A stretch of DNA of 15,083 nt. Origin: Ettlia oleoabundans. Lineage: Eukaryota > Chlorophyta > Chlorophyceae > Chlamydomonadales. Shown piece by piece: positions 1 through 9,900 of the stretch. How positions within the stretch are numbered: position 1 is the stretch's first letter; each line of letters opens with the position of its first letter. Both the position numbers and the translations under genes were made by a program. The stretch is from assembly GCA_019693395.1 (NCBI GenBank), contig JAAMXP010003135.1, positions 1 through 15,083 on the forward strand. Direction: 5' to 3'. The notes beneath the pieces were generated by a model. That model saw only the letters and a program-made list of their open reading frames with translations. It did not search any database and was not told the DNA's origin.

Positions 1-369
1 GGCGTATATCCTGGCTGCCCTGCCGGCTCTACCAACTGCCAGCCATCCAGCCTGCTGCTCATGCCTACCTACCCGCCTGGTGGGGCTCTCATTTGACCTT
101 GCGCAGCACAGACACATGTTGCAGCATGTCATGCGGTGCAGACTTGCGCATCTTTGCTCCTGCTTTTGATGTATGTCCTTCACAGCTGTTTCATGGTTTC
201 GCTCGCTGCCCTCTTGACCTCGCCAGCCTGCCGCACCAGGAGCTCCACACACTCGGTTGCCCCTTAACGCATCTCCATACCCATCCCGCCGCCCCCGGCT
301 TCTGCTGGTTTCCCGCATGCAACTTTCCGCTGATTATCCATCCCATCCGCACGCTTGCCGCTTGTGCAG

Positions 370-551
370 CGGCGCTGGGTCTGGAGGGCGGGGTTGGGGC
401 CTTCCCAGGCTTGAGTGCCACCATGGACGCCCCTGGGCAGACTCTGGCCTCTCTGAACGACCCCCAGTGCACCGTCAGATGTGGTACCGGCCCCACCACT
501 CAGGATGACCTGGAGCTGCAAGTGTTGGTGGGCAAAGCGTCCCCACTATAG
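370..551 (+). CDS. possible terminal exon of a plus-strand gene entering from the left
   Basis: An acceptor-like site (pyrimidine-rich stretch ending in TGCAG at 365-369) is followed by 60 open codons and a TAG stop at 549-551. Codons in this frame end mostly in G or C, as in the clear exons elsewhere, and the residues form an ordinary acidic, glycine-rich tail ending K-A-S-P-L. I recognise no domain. The same frame stays open back to base 2, but codon use there is poorer and I cannot place earlier exons with confidence. If real, this gene converges on the zinc-finger gene at 1884-5592, so the two share the 3' flank at 552-1883. Open frames also exist on the minus strand here, so strand and reality are both uncertain. 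Confidence 0.3.
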
Positions 552-1883
552 AACAGTAATGTTGAATAGCCTTGCTTCTTGATAGTGTCGCGTCATTTGC
601 CAAACAGCCAGCTGGTCAGTCGGGCTGAGTAAGCCTTGCTAGTAGCCAATCACGCCCCGCCTGGCACCAACTGTGGCGATAGCGCCATCGGCATACCCTG
701 CTGCATAAGTAGACGCTGTTGCCCTTCTTAATGTCGAGAATTTGATGTGATTAATTTGTGACCCGTATCCCCCTAGCTTATGCATCCCCTTCAGTTGCTT
801 TCCTAGCGTTTCCAGCATCCCAACGCAAGTTTAGAGTGGTCGCCGTGTTTTGCTGTCAAGCTCTGCTGCCACGGATATGTAGCTCTTGAACGCCTGCCTC
901 ACTTCAGCCACTCCCCTCTTCAATCCCACTTGCCCATACTCATACGTTTCCCACCAATGTTCCAGCACTGATCCAAGTAACACTATCAATTTTGAAAGCA
1001 TCGATTTGCCACAGCATAAACAGACAGACATCGTTCGCAGAGGGTTAGGTGGTGACACAAGAGTTCAAGCAGAAGTCGAGGCGAGGGTGCCGAAAAAGGG
1101 TTGCCAGAGGGATGCGGAGGCATCGACTCAATGTGCAGCACACAGAACAGGAGCCAGCAGACAGACGCTGGCCATGATAGGAAAGGCAGGGCTCTAAAGT
1201 GAAGGTGTGCAGGAGTTCGGATGACTCGTGCACAAATTGGTGAAAAAAGACAAAAACACACTGGCAATATTATAAAGAAGCTAGCTCTAGCCGGCCATGG
1301 GAGGAAGGTACGGTGGATTAGGTTGTGTTGTGAAAGAGAAAGGGATTTTTTCCTTTCCAAAACAGAGGGCATGCATCTTTCTGTCTTTGTTGTTGTTTTT
1401 TTGTGGCAAAAATTTGGAAGGCTTGCGGTGAGGCCCGGGCGAAAGCTCAGCCAGGACCTCGCAGAATACTGAAGAGGCAAGATCAGTGTGGTGGGGTGGT
1501 GGGGTGGGGTGGGGGTGGTGGTGGGGTGGGGTGGAGGGGAAGGGGCGCGATATTGTTGCGGGCCCCGTGCGGTGCGGGCATCATCATCAATTGGCAGTCG
1601 TTCAGACACGGGGCAAACAGGGAGACAGGAAAAAGCTGACATGGAAAAAGGATTGGATATTATGAGTGTTGCAACAGCATTGCATGACTCCACTCACAAG
1701 TGGCTTGGACAGGCAGGGGCAGATGCACCCCCAGTTGAACAACCACAAATGCCCAAGAGCGGACAGAAGCTTTGCAGGACGCCACATGCCGCACGCCAAG
1801 CGCGGCGGAGGGAGGGGTGCCGGTAAATCGTGATTCGTTGAAAGGACACGTTGCCGCGCTGCTGCACAAAATTGCAGCGCTGG
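552..1883. other. non-coding interval between convergent 3' ends
   Basis: No convincing exon was found in these 1.3 kb. Base composition is lower in G+C than the exons, with A/T-rich stretches around 720-760 and 1240-1280. The open frames present lack the G/C-ending codon preference of the real exons and have no good splice sites around them. The interval should contain the 3' UTR of the minus-strand zinc-finger gene that stops at 1884, but no TGTAA-type algal polyadenylation signal was found on the minus strand here. A dense G-rich tract at 1489-1547 is listed separately. Confidence 0.5.
1489..1547 (+). repeat. G-rich GGGGTGG low-complexity tract
   Basis: About 60 bases consist almost only of runs of two to five G separated by single T or A. 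Many G-runs lie close together, so intramolecular G-quadruplex formation is possible on the plus strand. On the minus strand it is a C-rich stretch some 340 bases downstream of the stop codon of the zinc-finger gene at 1884-5592. Confidence 0.85.
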
Positions 1884-4800
1884 CTAGAAGGAGCGGCGGG
1901 GCCGCGGGTGGAGCAGCTGGGAACATTCCGCTGCGAGGCCCTCAGCGGGAGGAATGGCGCCGCCGCTGGCGCGTGTGGCGTCCATGGTAGGGGCGGCGGC
2001 ACCCAGAGGCGCGCTGCCAGCGCCAGGTGAGTAAAAGCCAGAAGAGAACACGTTGGCCCTGCAGAAGGGGCATTGTGTGCAAGGGAGATGCAGGGGTGAG
2101 CCTTGTATTACAGTCAACCTACCGACGCTACTGAGGAACTCGCACTGATGGCAAGGCAGTGACAAGCGTGTTGGCTGCCTGGGCGTACAGCCCAACCACC
2201 CAAGACGCCTGCCGGCCGGCCAGCCAGGCACAGATCAACACACAAACCCACCTTGGAGCAGCCTCATCCAGGCTCATGCGCGCAAAATCGTGGCTCAAGC
2301 GCTGCTGCGGGAACAGCAGCGCACCGTCCATGCTGGGGGCGCTCTCCATGCTGGGCCTGCTTTCCATGCTGTGGCGGGGCACCATGCCGTGCCTGCTTTG
2401 CACGCTGAGCTGGCTGTCCAGGCTGTGCCGGTCGACGGCAGGCCCGCCGGCGCCTGAAAAGAAGCTGCTACTCGCGGCAGTAGCCAGCGCCTGCGCCTGC
2501 TGCACCTGGTGCGCCTGCTGTTGCAGGGCCTGCAGCAGCTGCTGCTGCTGCACCATGTTTGTGAAAGTGGGATTGGCATCCTTGCTGGGGTGCGGACTGG
2601 GCCCCATGCCATTCATGTGAAGGCCGTCGAAGCTCGCACGCACTGCACCACCAATGTGCAGAAGGCGCAAGTGAGCGATAGCGGTGTTGGGAAACCATCA
2701 TAATATCACCTACAAGCAACAACTGTGCAAGGCCTGCTACCAAGGAAGGATGCAAGCAGAGTGGTGTGTGAGAAAGGCATCCCAAGCCAGCAATCGCCAA
2801 CCCAACTAAAACCTCCCCACACACCTGTATCAAGACTGGAGCGGGCGCTGTCACCCGCCCCGCCCTCGGGGCCCAGCAGCCGGAAAGCAGCAGAGCCTGG
2901 GCCGCCAGCTGCAGCCCGCGCCTTTGCCTGCTGCAGCACGTCTTGCAGCATCGCAAGGCGCATCTCCGCAAGGCTGGGGCCCTGCTCCATTTGCCCGGAG
3001 CTGCCGGGTGAGGGCAGCTCTGTTGCAGCTGAAAAGGCTGCAGACAGGATGGAGACGATCAGGGCACACAATGTCAGAATTTGGGCAGGCAGGGGTTATC
3101 TACCACCAAAGGCAGGGCTTACTATCAAAGAGTGCAGGGCATAGTAAATCGGCAGCACAACTCGGATTGGAAGGTCAGCCGCTTGGCTGTGGTGCAGCAA
3201 GCCGTGGACTCCTGCTTGCCTACCTGCTGCGTTGTCAGCACTGTAGCGCACGGTTGAGGTGCCTCCCAAGCCAGCCGCCTGGGCGGCATCAGGGATGGGC
3301 GATGAGGTGTACTTGGCCCAGCCCAGTGAGTCACTGCGGGGGGTGGGGTGGGGCGGGTGGGGGTAGGGGTAAGTGTTGGCTATGTACAGGCATAATGGCC
3401 CAGAAGATACTAGCGAGTACAACCATGATGCAAAACCACGATGCAAGGCGGCATGAAGCTGTGTGACTCGTACCAACCAGCCACAGGCAGCATACAGCAA
3501 CACAAGCAGGGCTGTCACTCCCCAATGCAGCGCTTGCGGGAGAGGAGTCGGCAACTGCATACCACATATGTGCATTGCAAGCAAAGCAATTCGCACCGCC
3601 GCTAACACTGCAGTGGCACCTCTGCTCACCTGCTGCAGACACGCTGCACAGAGGGCGAAGAGCCGCTGGCCAAGCTGGCAGCCTGGAGCTCTTGCAGGGC
3701 ATCAGGAGGCAGCACCTGCTGCAGGATGGCCGCAGATTTCTCCGCACTGACCTTGCCCCGAGCCACCAGGCGGGTCATCACTTCCACCAGGGGATGGTCC
3801 TGCGCCTGCAAAGTTGAGGCAGTAGGTAGCCAGGCGAGCAACTTGGCAGGTGGGCAGACCAGCAGAGCAGGTTAGCAGACGGTCAGGCAATGATTCACCC
3901 TTTCATTGCCTACAATACATTGCGTGATCGCCTGATATAGCCGCAGAGAGGTGGAGAGAAGATGAAGCGAACGTAGCATGGCGAGCTCAACACGCAGCAC
4001 AGAGGCAGGCTGTGGGCAGCACAGCAAGAAACAATGCAGACATGCTCACCGTTTGGCTTGATCGCTGCACCGGCGGCGCATGCTGCTGGGTAGGAGGCAG
4101 CGTGGGCGACTGCTGCTGCAGCGGCTGAGCCGGCTGCGCTGTGAAATCCGCAGATTGGCATGGCGAGCGTGCTGCCGCTGCGAGTGGCTCAACTGCAGGA
4201 TAATCGACACGGACACAAAGCAGACAATGGTGAGCCACAGGGACAGGCATTAGGCGACAGTGAGAAACAAGCGCAGACACTGGTCATAAGGAGGGCTGAA
4301 GCGCAGCCCCTGTCCTGGACAGCATGTAACCGTGACTGTGGCGCGGCAGCAAAGGAATCACCTGGGCCGCCTGCTGCCGCAGCGGCGGCTGCCGCTGCAA
4401 TTACGGCCTCTGCGGGAACAAAAGGCTTGGACTCTGGTGTGCGCAGCTCAGCAATGCTGCACGGCAAGCATGCGGACGGGCAAACCGTCAGGATTAACTC
4501 AAATGCGACGGGCTGCAGAAAGGAGGACATTGCCGTACAAAAGCAGAGAAGACAGAAACCGAGAGGATGCTTTCCTCCACAGGCGACAGAAAACGAGAGG
4601 GTCGTTTGCTCCCAAGCGCGGTGACAGGAGCGCAATTTTGCCAGCATGGGTGCATACCTGTGTGCAAAGAAGCAAATCTTGCGTGAGCATGTGGTGCCAT
4701 CGTTGCACAGCTGGGTGCGGTACCTGCAGAGGCAATAGGGGTGGCAACCGGACCGATACTGTACTGCTAAGTGCTGAAAATCTGCAGAGCATGAATGTCG

Positions 4801-5592
4801 CCCCAATGGACTATAAAGCAAGGCAGGGCGTACGTGTCCCGAGCGGCACGAAACATGGGCCTAGCCCCTTCCACCATCCCAGGGTGCAATTTAAGCTTGC
4901 AGTGGTGGCAAGCCACACCTGGTGGGGTGCAGCCAGTACTCAAACACGTTGTGGGCGTATGGGCAGTTGTCCTCTAAGCTGCAGCTGCCATCCTGCAAGA
5001 AAGGCAATTAGCTAAGGTTAACCCAATAATTCGGCATTGCAGTGGTGTCAAATGGAAAATGGTGCATGAGTACCCAGGCAGTAAGCGGAGGGCTGATGGG
5101 AAGCAGCAAAGGGTGTGCCGATAGGTATGCAACCCGCGTGCGTGCCTGGCGCATGGAGGGACAGGCGATGCCGGTGTAGCTGTAGCGCCGAAGGTCCCGG
5201 CGCCGTGCCTTTTCATGCGGGTGCGCAAAGGGGCATTCTGTCCAGTCGTGGACATAATGCTTGGTGCAAGGCAGCACCTGCATTGTGACGAGGCACGTGA
5301 TGGTGGCGGCGGCGGCAGCCAGGCGGTGAGCGGCCAGGTAAGGGTAGCAGAGTATATCACCGCAGGTCACGGGAGCGCCCTCGCCCTCCTCCCGTTGTAA
5401 AAGCGATCACCAGCGTTGCGCGCAGCCTGAAGGCCGGCCTGTTAGGCAGAGCGTGTTCGCTGCTCATCTCGCTGCTCCGGGGCCGCGGCCCGCCAGAGAC
5501 GCCCGTCCCGGCCACCCTCCCTAACCTTTCTATCTTACCTTCATCGACTCCATCCTGAAGCTGTCGCTTCGGTAGAGCTCTTCGTCCTCCAT
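1884..5592 (-). CDS. RR-TZF CCCH-type zinc finger protein (gene 1), 11 exons, 521 aa
   Basis: Predicted cytoplasmic RNA-binding protein of the plant arginine-rich tandem CCCH family, whose known members promote mRNA decay or translational control. Minus-strand exons: 5592-5539, 5277-5146, 4992-4919, 4723-4658, 4456-4362, 4138-4050, 3805-3630, 3333-3224, 3028-2825, 2642-2252, 2058-1884; total 1566 nt, all phases consistent. The start ATG precedes a short leader ending S-D-S-F-R-M-E-S-M-K, matching the DEFRM..FK leader of plant RR-TZFs. Residues: arginine-rich finger C22/H28/C33/H37, then K-A-R-R-R-D 41-46; finger 1 C57/C66/C72/H76; 16-residue linker; finger 2 C93/C99/C104/H108. After S-I-A-E-L-R come nine alanines (129-137), a helical-looking block 179-207, a Q-rich stretch 364-384 and repeated R-x-S-hydrophobic-acidic motifs 328-459. 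Intron 2 must be GC-AG (GC at 5145-5144) to keep C-x8-C. Gene 2, about 1.3 kb upstream, is its tandem paralogue. The fingers are very sure; exons 6-11 are supported by phase, frame and the paralogue but lack transcript evidence. Confidence 0.85.
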
Positions 5593-6926
5593 TCGTCCAG
5601 CCGGTTGAGCCGCACTGCCGCACCCCTCCTTCACAGGCGTTCTAGCAATCCAAGTCGGTATAAATGTCGCGACAACTGTCGGAGCCCCAGGTAAAGACCC
5701 TTTGTTGGCTGGCCTTCCCCGGCTGGCGGCGGCGGTAGGCGTCACGTAAGAAGCAGCACAAACCGTCGGGTTTCAGGTCAGGAGTAGGGTTGAATGCGTA
5801 ATGCGGAAATGTTGCCTCCGAGAGACAGCCTCTATAGTATAGATTTGCTATCTTCCCGACGTGTCGACGTGTCTTCGGGTTTACAAATTTTCCGCCCGTC
5901 ACACAACCCAAGCGTAACTCACATGAACTGATGCTTATGCTGGTTTCAAGCATTTTTAGATAAGATACGAAGCGGCGCTTCAGAGGCCGGCAGAGGGGCC
6001 CGAACCGCCTCCCCCCCCAAGGGTTGAGTTTAGGTCCCGCAAGTCCTGCAGGTCAACAACCGCAGCCGACAGCCGTTCTCGCGCCACAGGACGCCACAGC
6101 GGCGACTGCTGCCGGCAGCAGCGGGCACACGGCAGCTGCGCTGCTCGCCACGCACTGCTGCTGCCGTCGAATCGTGCACCATCCTGGGTTTATCAGCCTG
6201 ATGCCAGCGCTGGACCGTCCCTGTTTACATTGCGTCACAACGTGTGAACCTGTAACATTTGGCATGCACAAACTGCTCTGCCGCCGCAGGCTCGGTTTTC
6301 CCGCCAACCTCCCCACGCTGAAGCTGAGCTTCCCTTCATCGTGCTTTCCTGCGTTTAAGTGTTGACAAAGTGGCGGGCTTGACAATCACGACGCTATGGA
6401 ACATGTGGCATGTGAAACATAACATGCTTGTCGTAAGGAATGGGTTGGCCAGTAAAACAGGGGCAGTGGAACGGCATAGGTGTTGCGCTGCTTGGCAGAA
6501 GACGCTACCTCAAAATCTACAAATCCAGAAAGCATCATACGAATGGCAGCGATGTACGTACACCAGCAGAGCCTAGCTACGAAGAATATAGTTCAGGGAA
6601 AGCAAAAAATGAAGAAGAAAAGTTCAGAAGGGATGATCAAAACGAAGCCGTTCGCTAGTTATTATGGCAGCTGAATTTGGCAGGACATGGGAGCTGAGAG
6701 GTCACGTTATCTCGATCTGCCGACCAGCCTATTTTGGATCCGCAGCTTGCCACCACATGCTGCCAACAATATGCTGGGTTGATGCTGCTCCAGGCATCAA
6801 AACAGGATCGCGACGCCTCCAGGCTGCTAGAAGCATCGGCTTGGGCCGTTACTTGCGCCTGGTGCGTGCGTCGAAGGAATTCACTGCACAAAAGTACTGT
6901 GCCGTGCAACAATGAGATTCACAGTG
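5593..6926. other. intergenic interval between the tandem zinc-finger genes
   Basis: This 1.33-kb stretch should hold the 3' UTR of gene 2 (stop at 6927) and the promoter and 5' leader of gene 1 (ATG at 5592). A minus-strand TGTAA (plus-strand TTACA, 6225-6229) is the nearest match I found to the green-algal polyadenylation signal for gene 2, about 700 bases past its stop, so it is a weak candidate. A 103-codon minus-strand frame with an ATG start runs 5953-5642 and ends 49 bases before the gene 1 ATG; its codon use is mixed, so it is more likely an upstream ORF or chance than a gene. A plus-strand frame at 6024-6365 has no ATG start and no supporting splice structure. An 86-codon minus-strand frame at 6912-6655 follows gene 2 directly. 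Confidence 0.45.
5858..5873 (+). promoter_or_regulatory. tandem ACGTGTC (ABRE/bZIP-like) elements upstream of gene 1
   Basis: The 8-mer GACGTGTC occurs twice with no gap, giving two ACGT-core sites about 270 bases upstream of the gene 1 start codon. ACGTGTC matches the plant ABRE consensus ACGTG(G/T)C bound by bZIP factors. The pair is flanked by short inverted arms CCCGA (5855-5859, overlapping the first copy) and TCGGG (5875-5879). The repeat is directly visible; a regulatory role is inferred from plant consensus sites and may not carry over to this alga. Confidence 0.35.
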
Positions 6927-9900
6927 CTACGGAGCGCTGTGGCAGCCAGCGTAATACATGAGGGAGTCAATGCTGGCACGGCTGGGCCCCGTCACAACAT
7001 CTGTGGAGGTATACTCTGCATGTGAGCGAAAGGGTGGCAATGGCAGGAAGCGGGTGAGAGGCAGAGGCTCTGGCAACATCATCCTTCGCCACTCCAACAC
7101 AGCCTCGCGGCCAAGCACACAGCAACACTGTACCCAAACACATGAATGCACGCCTGCTCCCACCTGAATCCATGCTTGAACGATGGCTGGAGCTCAGCAC
7201 AGTGGGGCAGCTCTGGCGCACTGCCAGCAGGCTGCCAGCAGCCGTGCCCGCCAGGGGCTGCACAGGGGTGCACAGCATGCCCTGCAGCGCTGCCAGCTGG
7301 TGAAGGAAGGGTGAGGTATTCTGCTGCACAGCCGGCAGTGGCACGCCGGCGCCGGCGCCAGCGCTTAAGCCCAGCCAGCCGCTGCCAAACGCATCTGCAG
7401 CACAAGGGATTCGTGCGGGCAGACACAGTCAGTCCCATATAGTCAAGAATTGCATCAGTATCAGGCACCTGGCTAACTTTACAACATCATGCTGAAACCG
7501 AAGCAGCGGAGCATCTGCTACTGCTCCCTAGCCCTCTAGCCACCGTGCAGGGCGTAGTGCCTCCCTGCAAACCCCCGCCTGCAAGCGAGCATTGCCCACC
7601 TGTGTTGAGTTGGTTGTTGTACTGACTTTCCAGGGCAGCATGGTGCAGAGGATCCAGGGGCAGCTGCTCCGCGGTCCTGCTGGCATACCCCATTGTGTCA
7701 CTGCACAGGCACAGGTGGTGACACAGGACAGCGCTTGAGCAAGCAACCTGGGAGGGGCGCTGCCTGGCCGCCAGCTGGCCAGCCTGTCACCCACTGCCGC
7801 AAGGTGTATGGCTGAGCATTATAGGTGGGCAACCAAGCCCTATCCCTTCGTTTTTGCATTGTTGTAATATATACCGTTGCTGGCAGAGCTAGCACCCCAC
7901 CTGAAGCAGCCGGCCATCTCTTCTGGCAGCTGCTGGCTTGAACCTAGCTGGGGGCAGTGTGCCGCCACCGTCTGCACCCAAGAAAGATCAAGATGGAGCA
8001 GGCTATATCAGCCAACGTGTGACACAAACCGGGAGACCAAAGAGAACACAGCGTGGGGTCGCCCTATAGTGGTGCCTTGAATGCTGATCTGTAGAGGCAA
8101 TCTTTTGCCATCCACAACGAGCAGCTAGATTCATCAGAGGATGCTGCTTAGGGTATATCACGCATCCTGCCACAAACTGGCATCGCCCCCTGCCCGACTT
8201 GCGTCCCACCAGCATCAGGCGCATTCAAACCTCACCTGGGGGCTGTGCAGCGTCTCCAGCGAAAGCACCTGCCGCAGAATGGCTGCGGCTGAGTCAGCGC
8301 TGAGCTCTCCACGCTCAAGCATGCGGGTCACATGAGCAATCAGGCGGTCCTGCTCCTGGAGAAGGGTGCAAAAGGAAGTGGGGGATTGAGCACGAGAGAC
8401 AGAATTGCAAGGGAAAGCCAGGCCAGGCAGTTGCGGCATGACAGAGCGAGCCTGGACGGCAGCAACAGTAAGGCTGAGTATTTAGGGTTTAGGATTTTAT
8501 AAGTAAATAATGCTGCTGAGTAAGGCCAGGGGTTGTTGTGTGCACAAGGGACGGGAAGAACCACTCCACTGCTACTTGCCTGCTCCTGCGTGACAGCCAG
8601 CTGGTTCTGCTGCTGGCTCTGCTGCTGAAGTTGCGGAAAAACCTGCTGCTGCTGCTGCTGCTGCTGCGGGTTGTGGTGCCTGGCAGGCGACCGCGAAGAG
8701 CCGCGCTGTTGCACACTGGCAGCTAGCATGCTGTCACGGGGGCTGCTGCTGGCGGCGGGAGAAGAGGGGCCTGCACAAGCTAGTATGCCATGGGATGGAT
8801 GGTGAGAGCCACATCGCAAATTTTGTTGGTTAATCCTGTAAGTGCATGCATATGTGACTGGCTGAACACCCGCAGCAGCCCACTCACCATCGGCGGTAAG
8901 TCTGGCGGCAGACAAGGCAGCAGCGTTCAGCAGCGCATCCGGCGCCACAAACGGCTTGTTGTCTGGCATGCGCAGCTCCGCCATGCTGCAAGAAGGCAAG
9001 CGGAAGGGCAGAAGCGGTCAGGGAATGATGGTGACTAATTGCAGACACATCAGTCTGCTGCGGCAGTGAATGTATTAGTGGGGTGAGATTCGGTGGTGTG
9101 CCGTACCTGTGGGCAAAGAAGCAGAGCTTGCGGGTGCATGCGGCGCCGTCATTGCACAGCTGGGTACGGTACCTGCAAAAAGCAGCAGGGGTGGCACTTT
9201 CTGCCTTGAATCAAGGTAACATATTCACGTGAAGAGCCTGAACTATCTGCATGCTTGCCAGCGCAGCAACCAACACTGGCAGCCTCAACAGGCTGCTGCC
9301 AGCCTGCCTTTCCTATACAGTACCCTGCACACCTGGTTGGGTGCAGCCAGTACTCAAACACGTTGTGGGCAAAGGGACAATTGTCGCCCAGATCGCAGCG
9401 TGAGTTCTGCAGCACCAGGAAGGGATACGGGGACGATCGCTGTGTGGGTGGATGGTAGTAGAGGAGGGGGAAACTGACGCACGTGCTGTAGGTGAGCAGT
9501 CAGCTCAGGATAGGGCCCGCACCAGCAGAATAAGAACCAAGCCACTTGCTTAAAGAGGGCTGAGTGTTTGACGATTGCCTGGCGTCAGCGCTGCATACAG
9601 GGCAGACTCTCAGCTTGCCTGGCGCATGGAGGGGCAGGCGATGCCTGTGTAGCTGTAGCGGCGGGGGTCCCGGCGCCGCGCCTTCTCGCGTGGGTGTGCA
9701 AAGGGGCACAGGTGCCAGTCATGTGGGTAGCGCTTGGGGCAAGGTGCCACCTGCAGGGTGGAGGGTCCAGGACCGGCAAGCAACCCGAGAGCGGTTGGTC
9801 TGCAATCCAAAACTTGCCGCTGCCCACCACAGCGAAGCCCGACAGAACCCAAAGGACAAACCGCAGTGCTGCTCATTTATCGGCATCCCAGCAGATCTCG

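Noticed and set aside
986..1693. 235-codon minus-strand frame as a gene
   Set aside because: Composition is serine/proline/cysteine low-complexity, codon endings lack the G/C preference, and it runs through the antisense of the G-rich tract. No splice or domain support.
4332..5015. 227-codon plus-strand frame as a gene
   Set aside because: It is antisense to exons 3-5 of gene 1, whose CCCH spacing and splice phases are decisive.
6024..6365. 113-codon plus-strand frame, with a possible first exon ATG at 5663 and a CAG|GTAAAG donor at 5691-5692
   Set aside because: The frame begins with TTG, the phase does not join the candidate upstream exon, and no domain is visible; kept only as part of the intergenic description.
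8490..9000. Single long exon spanning the 219-codon minus-strand frame ending at 8340
   Set aside because: The frame reads through two introns by chance; splicing at 8888/8770 and 8580/8355 gives segments that match gene 1 in phase and sequence, while read-through adds unrelated residues.
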